Of a DNA stretch of 64,000 bases, positions 57,407-64,000 are shown one piece after another (within the stretch, counting starts at the first letter, position 1; every line of letters begins with the position of its first letter). The position numbers and the translations under genes are program-made. The notes under the pieces are model-generated. The model made no database searches and was not told the origin of the DNA. It saw nothing but the letters and a program-made list of their open reading frames with translations. The DNA lies in the NCBI GenBank assembly GCA_026410415.1, contig JAPMLR010000003.1, positions 1 through 64,000 on the forward strand. Direction: 5' to 3'. The DNA comes from Denitratimonas yunnanensis (SeqCode). GTDB lineage: Bacteria; Pseudomonadota; Gammaproteobacteria; Xanthomonadales; Xanthomonadaceae.

Positions 57407-58003
57407 TCAATCGGCCACCCATCCTTCCAGTTCGCCCTCGCGGAACGCCCCGAGCCGGGTTTTGCGAAGCCGGCCATCCGCGCCGATCAGCACCGAGTAG
57501 GGCAGCACGCCACGGGCATTGCCCAGCAGCACGGAGCTGTCATTGGGGCCGGTCGTTTCCAGATAGATCGGGAAAGCCACTGGATGGCGCATCAGGAAAT
57601 CCTTGACCGCGTCCTCCCCATCCAGCGCGATGCCTGCGACACGCACGCCACCCGGGCCTTGCGCGCTGGCGAAATCATCGAGCAAAGGCATTTCCTCGAC
57701 GCAGGGCGGACACCAACTCGCCCAGTAGTTGATCAGGAGGGGCTGGCCGTGGCTCTCCAGGGTGTGGGGCCGGCCATTGAGGCCGTTCAACGAGAGCGCG
57801 GGTACCACCTCGCCCAGTCCGATCACGGCGCGACCATCGGGTGTGGTGGCCTGGTGGCCGAACACATGGCGCAGTACCCATTGTCCTGCGGGCGTGCCGA
57901 GCACCGCGCCGGGGCCGAGCGCCAGCATTGCCGCTCCCAATCCTGCCATTGCGCCCACGATGCCGAGCGCGCCGATCAGGACCGTCTGTTTCCACGGCTT
58001 CAT
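57407..58003 (-). CDS. TlpA/ResA-like thiol:disulfide oxidoreductase
   Basis: 198 residues. One N-terminal membrane anchor (about 8-35) is followed by a thioredoxin fold facing the periplasm. NYWASWCPPCVEEMPLLDDF at about residue 92 holds the WCPPC active site typical of TlpA/ResA/DsbE, and the cis-Pro region reads ARGVLPYSVLIGADG. It probably receives electrons from DsbD, whose gene stops inside this gene's start (ATGA overlap, translational coupling). Clients could include cytochrome c haem-ligating cysteines; that is inferred. Confidence 0.92.
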   Translation of the reverse strand: MKPWKQTVLIGALGIVGAMAGLGAAMLALGPGAVLGTPAGQWVLRHVFGHQATTPDGRAVIGLGEVVPALSLNGLNGRPHTLESHGQPLLINYWASWCPPCVEEMPLLDDFASAQGPGGVRVAGIALDGEDAVKDFLMRHPVAFPIYLETTGPNDSSVLLGNARGVLPYSVLIGADGRLRKTRLGAFREGELEGWVAD

Positions 58004-60207
58004 GGCGTCCGCTCCCGCTCCAGGGCGTGCTCGACCATGTCCAGGGTCAGGACCGTCGGAAGCACGGCATCGGGCCGGTTGGAGGAGATCACCACGTACA
58101 ACGGCACGCCAACCGAGCCGTGCGATTCGAGGAAGGCGGTGATGGTCGGATCCACATTGGTCCAGTCGCCTTTCATGTAGACGACGTCGTGGCGGGCCAG
58201 CAGGTCGCGGAAACCGTCGGTGTCCAGTACGCGTTTTTCGTTGAATTTGCAGGTGACGCACCAGTCCGCCGTCATGTTGACGAACACGGTGCGGCCTTCG
58301 GCGCGCAAGGTTTCGAGGCGCTCGGCCGAATAGGGCGTCGCTGTTGCCGTGCCGATGCTGGCTGCGGCAGGCGCTTCCATCGCGGGAATCTTCCAGAGCG
58401 GCCACAAGGCCAGCACCAGCAGTGCCAGCGCCACCCCACGCGCGGCGATGCCACCGCCCCAGCGTGCCTTTTCCCAGCGCCACAGGGCGAGCGCCAGCAC
58501 CACGATGCCGGCCAGTGCATAGCCGAGCGCGTCCACGCCGCGCTGTTGGCCGAGTACCCACAGCAGCCACACGGCGGTCAGGTACATCGGGAAGGCCAGA
58601 ACCTGCTTGAGCGTTTCCATCCATGCGCCGGGGCGTGGCAGGCGCTGTGCCAGTGCCGGCACGAAGCCGATCAGCAGGAACGGCAACGCCAAGCCCACGC
58701 CCAGCGCGAGGAATACCGACAGTGCCAGTGCCGGCGAGGCGGCGAACGCGAAAGCCAATGCCGGCCCCATCAGCGGCGCGGTGCATGGGCTGGCCACCAC
58801 CACCGCCAGCACGCCGGTGAAGAAATCACCTGCCGGGCCGCTTTTCCCGGCCAGGCCTTGGCCCACGCCGGCCCAGCGGCTGCCGATCGAAAACACACCG
58901 GAAAGGCTCAGGCCGACTGCGGCCATCACATAAGCCAGTGCCGCCACGACCAATGGCTGCTGCAACTGGAAGCCCCAGCCCATCGCCAATCCGAGCTGGC
59001 GCAGTGCGAGGGCGGCGATGCCGAGCAGGCCGAAGCTCACCAGTACGCCGGCGGTGTACCAGAGTGCATGGCGGCGGGCTTTGCCTTGACTCTCGCCGCT
59101 TTGCGTCAGCGACAGTGCCTTGAGCGAAAGCACGGGCAACACGCACGGCATCAGGTTCAGGATCAGGCCGCCGCCGAGCGCCAGCAACAGAGCTTTCAGC
59201 CAGGTCGACAGGCCATTGTCGGCATCGCCGCCTTCGGCTTTTCCGGTGTCGGCGGTGGAAACCAGTTGTTCGGGGCTGGCCTGCGGCAGGTCGATGCGCA
59301 CCTGCCGGGTCATCGGCGGATAGCAGATGCCATCGGTCTGGCAGCCTTGGAAGGTGGCTTCCAGCGTGACCGGGCCGGCATCGCCCTGACTGCGGCGCAG
59401 GCCCAGCGGCACTTCGATCTGGTCGAAATACACCATCACGTCGCCGAAGTGTTCGTCGCTGTGCTGCACGCCCGCCGGCCATTGCGGCGTGGCTGGCTGC
59501 ACGCCCTGCGCATCGGGAAGGCGGAAGCTGTTGCGGTCGCGATACAAGTAATAGCCGGGCGCCGGGGTGAAGCGCAGCAGCAGCTCCACCGGCGAAACCG
59601 CGATGGCCTCGAACTGGAATGCTTCTTCGGCCGGCAGCGGCGCATCGGCATCCATGCCGGCGGTCGGGCCATCCGCGCCGGTCAGGCCGCCGAGCGTGAA
59701 GCCGGATGTGGATGGAGGCGCGGCGTTACCCAAGCCGAGCGACAGTGGGGCGTTATTCGCCGTCGTCACCGCAGCCGGCAGGGTCAGCGTGACGTCACGC
59801 GATTGCGGCGGATAGCAGATGCCGGCATCGGCGCAGCCTTGATAGCGGATGCGGAAGCGGGCTTCCTGCGCGCCTGCCGACACGACTTCGGGAAGCGTGG
59901 CGGTGACGTTGTGGCGATAGATCTCCACGGCACCGAAAAATTCGTCGTTTCGGGCTTCGCCGGCAGGAAGTTGCAGGGTTCCCGCACTTGCGCCGGGATC
60001 CAGTGGTTGTGCTGCGAAGCGATGGCGATACAGGTAGTAGCCTTCCGCGATGGCGAAGCGGAATTGCACCTCTCCGGCCTGCGGGGCAGTGGCTTCCAGC
60101 ACGAAAGCTTCGTCCACCGGCAACAGGTCGGATTCGTCGAAGGCCGGTACGGGCGAGACGAAAAGGGAAAGCGCGAGGGCGCAGGCGCGCAGGAATCGGG
60201 AGGTCAT
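58000..60207 (-). CDS. dsbD: Thiol:disulfide interchange protein DsbD with two N-terminal sensor domains
   Basis: 735 residues carrying reducing power from cytoplasmic thioredoxin to the periplasm. After a signal peptide (MTSRFLRACALALSLFVSPV) come two nDsbD domains in tandem, not one: cysteine pairs GCADAGICYPP (about 124-130) and GCQTDGICYPP (about 288-294). The eight-helix membrane domain (about 350-600; NLMPCVLPVLSLK, VVASPCTAPLMG) and C-terminal thioredoxin domain (ADWCVTC at about 649) follow. It overlaps cutA at its front if the ATG at 60234 is used; 60207 is preferred for the signal peptide. The stop overlaps the tlpA-like start. Confidence 0.94.
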   Translation of the reverse strand: MTSRFLRACALALSLFVSPVPAFDESDLLPVDEAFVLEATAPQAGEVQFRFAIAEGYYLYRHRFAAQPLDPGASAGTLQLPAGEARNDEFFGAVEIYRHNVTATLPEVVSAGAQEARFRIRYQGCADAGICYPPQSRDVTLTLPAAVTTANNAPLSLGLGNAAPPSTSGFTLGGLTGADGPTAGMDADAPLPAEEAFQFEAIAVSPVELLLRFTPAPGYYLYRDRNSFRLPDAQGVQPATPQWPAGVQHSDEHFGDVMVYFDQIEVPLGLRRSQGDAGPVTLEATFQGCQTDGICYPPMTRQVRIDLPQASPEQLVSTADTGKAEGGDADNGLSTWLKALLLALGGGLILNLMPCVLPVLSLKALSLTQSGESQGKARRHALWYTAGVLVSFGLLGIAALALRQLGLAMGWGFQLQQPLVVAALAYVMAAVGLSLSGVFSIGSRWAGVGQGLAGKSGPAGDFFTGVLAVVVASPCTAPLMGPALAFAFAASPALALSVFLALGVGLALPFLLIGFVPALAQRLPRPGAWMETLKQVLAFPMYLTAVWLLWVLGQQRGVDALGYALAGIVVLALALWRWEKARWGGGIAARGVALALLVLALWPLWKIPAMEAPAAASIGTATATPYSAERLETLRAEGRTVFVNMTADWCVTCKFNEKRVLDTDGFRDLLARHDVVYMKGDWTNVDPTITAFLESHGSVGVPLYVVISSNRPDAVLPTVLTLDMVEHALERERTP

Positions 60208-60226
60208 GGCGGAGTCGGCAGGAGTA

Positions 60227-60553
60227 TCAGGCATCGGTAGCACGGGTTTCGTCGCCGATCCACTGAAGGTAGCGATCCAGTCCCGAGTCGATTGTGACCG
60301 CAATGATCTCCGGGAGTTCGTAGGGATGCAGCATCAGCACATGCACCTTCAGTTCTTCCAGTCGTTCGGCTCGGGTTTTTATCAGCAGCAGGGTTTCTTC
60401 GGCGGTTTCGATGCCGCCCTGCCAGCGGTAGATCGATTGCACTGCCGGGAGCAGGTTCACGCAGGCGGCCAGATGGTGTTCCACCAGGGAGCGGGCAATG
60501 GTTTGTGCGTGTTCGCGCGTGGGGCAGGCGCACAGCACCAGCAGCGGCTGCAT
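60227..60553 (-). CDS. cutA: Divalent-cation tolerance protein CutA
   Basis: 108 residues, a small trimeric protein of the CutA1 fold. The conserved strands and helices read LLVLCACPTREHAQTIARSL, LAACVNLLPAVQSIYRWQGG with EETLLLIKT, and HPYELPEIIAVTIDSGLDRY, all family hallmarks. It is linked to copper and other metal tolerance in E. coli, though the mechanism is unclear. cutA directly upstream of dsbD is a common pair; here the two overlap or nearly touch. ATG at 60553 replaces a TTG two codons upstream. Confidence 0.95.
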   Translation of the reverse strand: MQPLLVLCACPTREHAQTIARSLVEHHLAACVNLLPAVQSIYRWQGGIETAEETLLLIKTRAERLEELKVHVLMLHPYELPEIIAVTIDSGLDRYLQWIGDETRATDA

Positions 60554-60570
60554 GAGCAAGATTCCGGGAA

Positions 60571-60601
60571 GAAAACGGCCGGCTGCATGAGGCAGCCGGC
60601 C
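60571..60601 (-). terminator. Terminator of the endonuclease gene
   Basis: GGCCGGCTGC pairs with GCAGCCGGCC (10-bp stem, 5-base loop) and is followed on the minus strand by GTTTTC. It lies 44 bases past the stop of the endonuclease gene, ahead of cutA. Confidence 0.8.
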
Positions 60602-60645
60602 GGGTAGTGTAGCCAGTACCCGCTGGCGAGCGGGCCGGGCGTGGT

Positions 60646-63240
60646 TCAGTCTTGCTCGAAGCCGTCGGAGAAGATGGCCGGCGATCCTGCTTCGCAGTCG
60701 GTGCCGACGGCAATCGTCACCGTGGTTGGCGTGGACCAGCGCGTACCGTCGGAAGTGCGGTAGGTGAAACTGTCCGTGCCGCAGAAGCCGGCCGCCGCGG
60801 TGTAGGTGAAGCTGCCGTTGGCCGAAAGTGATACCGAGCCGCTGAGGGGGATCGAAAGTTGCTCGGCAGTCAGCTTGAACCAGTCGGCGGGCACGCTGCC
60901 TGCGGCAGCAAATTCCACGTCGCTGTCGTTCAGCAGTACACCATTCGCCGTGGTGACGACCAATGCGACATCCTGCGCTACCACGTAGCTATCGGCGCTG
61001 GCGACGGGGGCGTTGAGGTTTTGAGTGCAGGTGGCGGGCTGGCTGGATTGGAACAACGCCAGCACACCCCATTCAGGATGGTCGATGAAGGGGTTGCGAT
61101 TGCCCTGAAAACCCTGCACTACGCCAGTGCGCTGCAACTCACGCTCGTCAGGCACGTCTTGTGCGTGCCATTGCAGCAAGGTGGAGAGCTTGCCCATGTA
61201 TGCGTGCGAGGCGGTGTTGGAGGTGATCTGTACCAACGAAAGGTTGTCGGTGAGTTCCAGGTCGGGAATGTTTCCGTCATGCGCGTCCTCGCTGCTGATT
61301 CCTTCGTAGCGAATCGCCATGTAGAAAATTGTGCGCGCCATGTCGCCCTTTTTGGCATCCCATACTTCAAAGACGCTGCCATTGGACCAGTTGGAGTTGC
61401 CGCGCGGTCCGGGGCCGCCCATGCCGTTGTTGGGGTCAGTCCCGTAGGCAGTGCATCCGCCGCCGGTGCAGTTGTCGTATGGGTTGTTGTCACGGGTGCC
61501 GTTGTGGTCCGATGCCGACAGATGCAGCATGTGCAGGTCGTTGTGGGCTGCCAGGCCGCTGTTGTTGAAACCAATGGATTTTGGCCAGACGTGCTCGCGG
61601 TTGTAGTTGTTTGGGCCCACGGGGTTGGAGCGATCGGTGATTTTCTGGTAGCAGCGATTGCGATAGATATCGAGGATGTAGTTCTCCGAACTTGCACTTC
61701 CCGGAGCACAGACGCCCGCCGGGGCTTCATCCGCCACTTCTAGGTTGGGCCATTCGTACGGATACCGGGTGTGTCCTTTGATGGTGTCGTGCAGGGTGCA
61801 GCGCAGCATTTCCGGAGATGCCAGATTGACGTTCTGGTAGTACGTACCGGTGTTGGCGGCGTCCATCACGGCGAACGAGATGGTGTAGTTCTGGTCGAGC
61901 GGGGCGCCGGCCAAGTCCTGAATGCCAGCCTGGTGGATGCCGAACTGGCAGCTGTCGCCCGCAATCAGGGCGGTACCGGTGTCGATGGTGAAGTTCACGC
62001 CGCCATCAGTCGTGGATGGCGTCAGTGCGATGCCGCTGGACTGTGCGCAGGTCAGTGTGAAGGCGCCGCTGCCGAGGACGACGGGCTCGTTGAAAGTCAC
62101 CTTCAAATCGCCGGCGGACGGGAAGTTGCTGGCGCCTTGCGAGGGAACCGTACTGGACACGCTCGGCGGCAGGTTCGGCGGCGGCTCGGCGACGACGAAG
62201 CTGATCGTGCCGGGATTTTCCAGAGGGAACTCGGAGGGGCCTTGGTCGGTGATCTGCGCAGTGTCGAAGGACAGCACGCAGGTTTCGCCCACGGCGAGTG
62301 GCGTCGGTGGCGTCAGGAAGAAGGTGATCGGACCGCCGCTGACGTCGGTGTTGGCGGGGGTGTGGGTGCCGCTGGTTCCGCACACGAACGTGAACCAGTT
62401 GCCGCTGACATTCACCGCTTCGGAGAAGGTCAGCATCAACGAACCATCGGCGGGGAAATCGGTGGCGCCGTTCACCGGAATGCTGGCAAGCAGGGTGGGC
62501 GCGACATCGACGGGCGTGCCGAAGACGATGTCGTCGATGGCCAGGCCGTTGTCGTTGCCCGACTGGTTGGTGGCGCGCCAGCGGACCCAAAGGTCACTTC
62601 CGGCGGCGACGTTCAGCCCGTTGATGGTGCCAGTGACTTCCATGCGATTGGTCGGGGCGTTGCCGTCTTTCTTGCCGTTGCCGCTTACGGCAGGTGTCAC
62701 GGCATCCAGTGTCGGCAAGGCGGACCAGTTGCCGGTGTCGAGTGAAGTGGCATCGGAGCTGTATTCGAAGACGAAGCGCTCGCCGACCGCACCCTGATAA
62801 AGCCAAGCTTCGGTAAAGAAGCTGACCTGCAGGCTGGATAGTGTATTGCCGCTGGCATTGTTGAGGCGGGCGCCGATGTCGGCGATGACGCTGCCTCCGG
62901 CGCCCAGAGCGTTTCCGGGCAATACACCGAAGCCGCGGTCCGTCGAGCCGTTAGTGCCGTAGCTCATGACGTTGCCCTGATTGCTGCCGCCATCATCAAC
63001 AAGATAAGTGTTTCTGCTGCTGCCACCGGCTTCCAGGAAGTACCAACCCGCCGGCAGGACGTCGCTGGTGGCGCCGTGTACGCTTTCCAGCGTATTGAAA
63101 TCCTGAGTCGCCCCAGCCCCCGGGCCGGTCAGCGAAACCACGCCGCTGCCCACTTGCTGTGCCATCGCCGTCATCGGCAGGCATGCCACCAACGCAGCCA
63201 GCAGGCGGCGTGTCTTGAATGCATTCATCGATTTTTTCAT
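60646..63240 (-). CDS. Secreted endonuclease I-family protein with Ig-like domains
   Basis: 864 residues. A signal peptide (about MKKSMNAFKTRRLLAALVAC) is followed by a jelly-roll-like domain (about 25-210) and two Big_5/SbsA Ig-like domains (about 215-420; IPVNGATDFPADGSLMLTFS). The endonuclease I domain (about 445-725) has NREHVWPKSIGF and AHNDLHMLHLSASDHNGTRD with NNPY, the nuclease core. A cadherin-like domain (SLSANGSFTYTAAAGFCGTD) precedes the end, AIFSDGFEQD. It is probably an extracellular DNase or RNase for nutrient or biofilm DNA. The ATG at 63240 follows GGAAGGG; 63249 and 63228 are alternatives. A terminator follows. Confidence 0.88.
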   Translation of the reverse strand: MKKSMNAFKTRRLLAALVACLPMTAMAQQVGSGVVSLTGPGAGATQDFNTLESVHGATSDVLPAGWYFLEAGGSSRNTYLVDDGGSNQGNVMSYGTNGSTDRGFGVLPGNALGAGGSVIADIGARLNNASGNTLSSLQVSFFTEAWLYQGAVGERFVFEYSSDATSLDTGNWSALPTLDAVTPAVSGNGKKDGNAPTNRMEVTGTINGLNVAAGSDLWVRWRATNQSGNDNGLAIDDIVFGTPVDVAPTLLASIPVNGATDFPADGSLMLTFSEAVNVSGNWFTFVCGTSGTHTPANTDVSGGPITFFLTPPTPLAVGETCVLSFDTAQITDQGPSEFPLENPGTISFVVAEPPPNLPPSVSSTVPSQGASNFPSAGDLKVTFNEPVVLGSGAFTLTCAQSSGIALTPSTTDGGVNFTIDTGTALIAGDSCQFGIHQAGIQDLAGAPLDQNYTISFAVMDAANTGTYYQNVNLASPEMLRCTLHDTIKGHTRYPYEWPNLEVADEAPAGVCAPGSASSENYILDIYRNRCYQKITDRSNPVGPNNYNREHVWPKSIGFNNSGLAAHNDLHMLHLSASDHNGTRDNNPYDNCTGGGCTAYGTDPNNGMGGPGPRGNSNWSNGSVFEVWDAKKGDMARTIFYMAIRYEGISSEDAHDGNIPDLELTDNLSLVQITSNTASHAYMGKLSTLLQWHAQDVPDERELQRTGVVQGFQGNRNPFIDHPEWGVLALFQSSQPATCTQNLNAPVASADSYVVAQDVALVVTTANGVLLNDSDVEFAAAGSVPADWFKLTAEQLSIPLSGSVSLSANGSFTYTAAAGFCGTDSFTYRTSDGTRWSTPTTVTIAVGTDCEAGSPAIFSDGFEQD
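60655..60675 (-). other. C-terminal IFSDGFE motif of the endonuclease
   Basis: Seven codons reading I-F-S-D-G-F-E lie two residues (QD) from the stop. It matches the motifs at 19359, 32992 and 38775. There is no hydrophobic segment or basic tail after it, unlike known sortase or exosortase signals. Confidence 0.55.
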
Positions 63241-63372
63241 CCCTTCCATCTGTCGATTTGACCGCTTCAGCCGGATGCGTCGTTCGTCGTATCGGTGCCG
63301 GTCGCCATAAGGCGGTATCGCCACCGACGACACTGCCAACGGCGGATCATAGCGCCCGGATGCAACACAAAC

Positions 63373-63434
63373 ATGTCCGGCACGGCCAAAGTGTGGGGTG
63401 CATGGGGAATGTCCGGCATCCCCAAAGTGTGGGG
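63373..63434. repeat. Direct repeat of 26 bases at 36-base spacing
   Basis: ATGTCCGGC-N6-CAAAGTGTGGGG occurs at 63373-63398 and at 63409-63434 with 23 of 26 bases identical. The pair lies in the 265-base divergent region between the endonuclease gene and the gene starting at 63506, where regulator sites are expected. Confidence 0.65.
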
Positions 63435-63505
63435 AGATTTGGGGCATGTGGTGGGCGAAGGGGGAACCGTATACTCGGCGTCCGGTGCAGGGCGGAGATG
63501 TATGG

Positions 63506-64000
63506 GTGTCGCTGGTTCGACGAGGCATGACATGGCTGGAACAGGTGCCGGTGGCCGATCCGCTGGATCGGCGCAATGCGCCGGGATTGCAGATCCTGTT
63601 GTCTCTTGCTGCCTTGCTCGGGCTGTTCGCCCTGGTTTCGGCATGGATGGACTCCGGTCGACTGAGCATGGCCGTGGGGATTTCGGCGGCCGCCACGGCG
63701 GGCCTGTGCTTCTGTTTATGGCTGGTGCGTCGCGGGCAATTTCGGCCTGCGGTGACCCTGTTTTATGCCGGCCTTCTGGCACTCATCACGCTCAGCTACC
63801 AGATCTATGGCCTGCGCTTGCAGGCGGGTTTGCAGGTCGCCCATTTATTGCCACTGTTACTCGGCGGGCTGCTGCTCGGGCGCGTGGCGCTGTGGTGGGG
63901 CGCAGCCGCATTGCTGGGAGCGTTGCTGCTTGGCGGAGGCGTGGATATTTCGCGTGCCGCCCAGGTTGGATTGGTGCGCAGCGAGGTACGGGACACCTTG
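63506..64000 (+). CDS. N-terminal part of a multi-span membrane protein, cut by window edge
   Basis: The frame stays open to the window end (165 codons). After a short cytoplasmic lead (SLVRRGMTWLEQVPVADPLD) it encodes about five hydrophobic segments (roughly 30-48, 55-75, 82-100, 110-125 and 130-145) and then a charged VRSEVRD stretch. This resembles the membrane sensor part of histidine kinases or diguanylate cyclases, but no signalling domain lies within the window, so this is a guess. GTG at 63506 has GGAG ten bases upstream; ATG at 63527 is the alternative. Confidence 0.7.
   Translation, partial: MSLVRRGMTWLEQVPVADPLDRRNAPGLQILLSLAALLGLFALVSAWMDSGRLSMAVGISAAATAGLCFCLWLVRRGQFRPAVTLFYAGLLALITLSYQIYGLRLQAGLQVAHLLPLLLGGLLLGRVALWWGAAALLGALLLGGGVDISRAAQVGLVRSEVRDTL

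Overview
The window is GC-rich chromosomal DNA of a gammaproteobacterium, most likely of the Xanthomonadales/Lysobacterales. This is inferred from the housekeeping set (fis-purH, a DUF3426 gene beside prmA, aroQ-accB-accC, cutA-dsbD-tlpA), from REP-like palindromes with a GTAG core of the kind seen in that order, and from a TonB-receptor-like VVVTGSRI motif. About 36 protein genes are supported, plus one truncated gene. No rRNA, tRNA, CRISPR array, insertion sequence or integrase was seen. Most genes lie on the minus strand.

Layout: 1-7381 carries ppc (cut by the window edge), a Fur-boxed hemP, an orphan OmpR-type response regulator, purD, miaA and a Tat-exported epimerase-like protein. 7477-15665 is a minus-strand operon of a YqiJ/NfeD-like membrane protein, a flotillin, a giant DUF3686-type AAA+ ATPase and a truncated cold-shock domain coupled by an ATGA overlap. 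15866-20492 holds a VIT/VWA secreted protein and a phage tail-sheath-like protein with a signal peptide. metY follows.

22148-37657 looks like an accessory island. It holds a 2024-residue secreted beta-helix/Calx-beta protein, an octaheme cytochrome-TPR lipoprotein overlapping a sulfatase gene, and a hybrid two-component sensor (propeller, kinase, receiver, AraC HTH). A 41-bp element with 16-bp direct repeats at 21-bp spacing lies upstream of both the beta-helix gene and the sulfatase operon. This suggests that the hybrid sensor controls a dedicated regulon. It is the strongest candidate here for an undescribed system.

37825-64000 returns to mostly core genes: a GST, a DUF4394-like secreted protein, mutS, a marR-OYE pair with a palindromic operator, a TerC-CBS membrane protein, a UbiB-like kinase, an S9 peptidase, purH-fis, DUF3426-prmA, aroQ-accB-accC and cutA-dsbD-tlpA. 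It ends with a secreted endonuclease I and the start of a multi-span membrane protein.

A short motif [IV]F-x-[DS]-GFE recurs in four exported proteins of unrelated fold, three times at the extreme C-terminus. It may be a lineage-specific tag.
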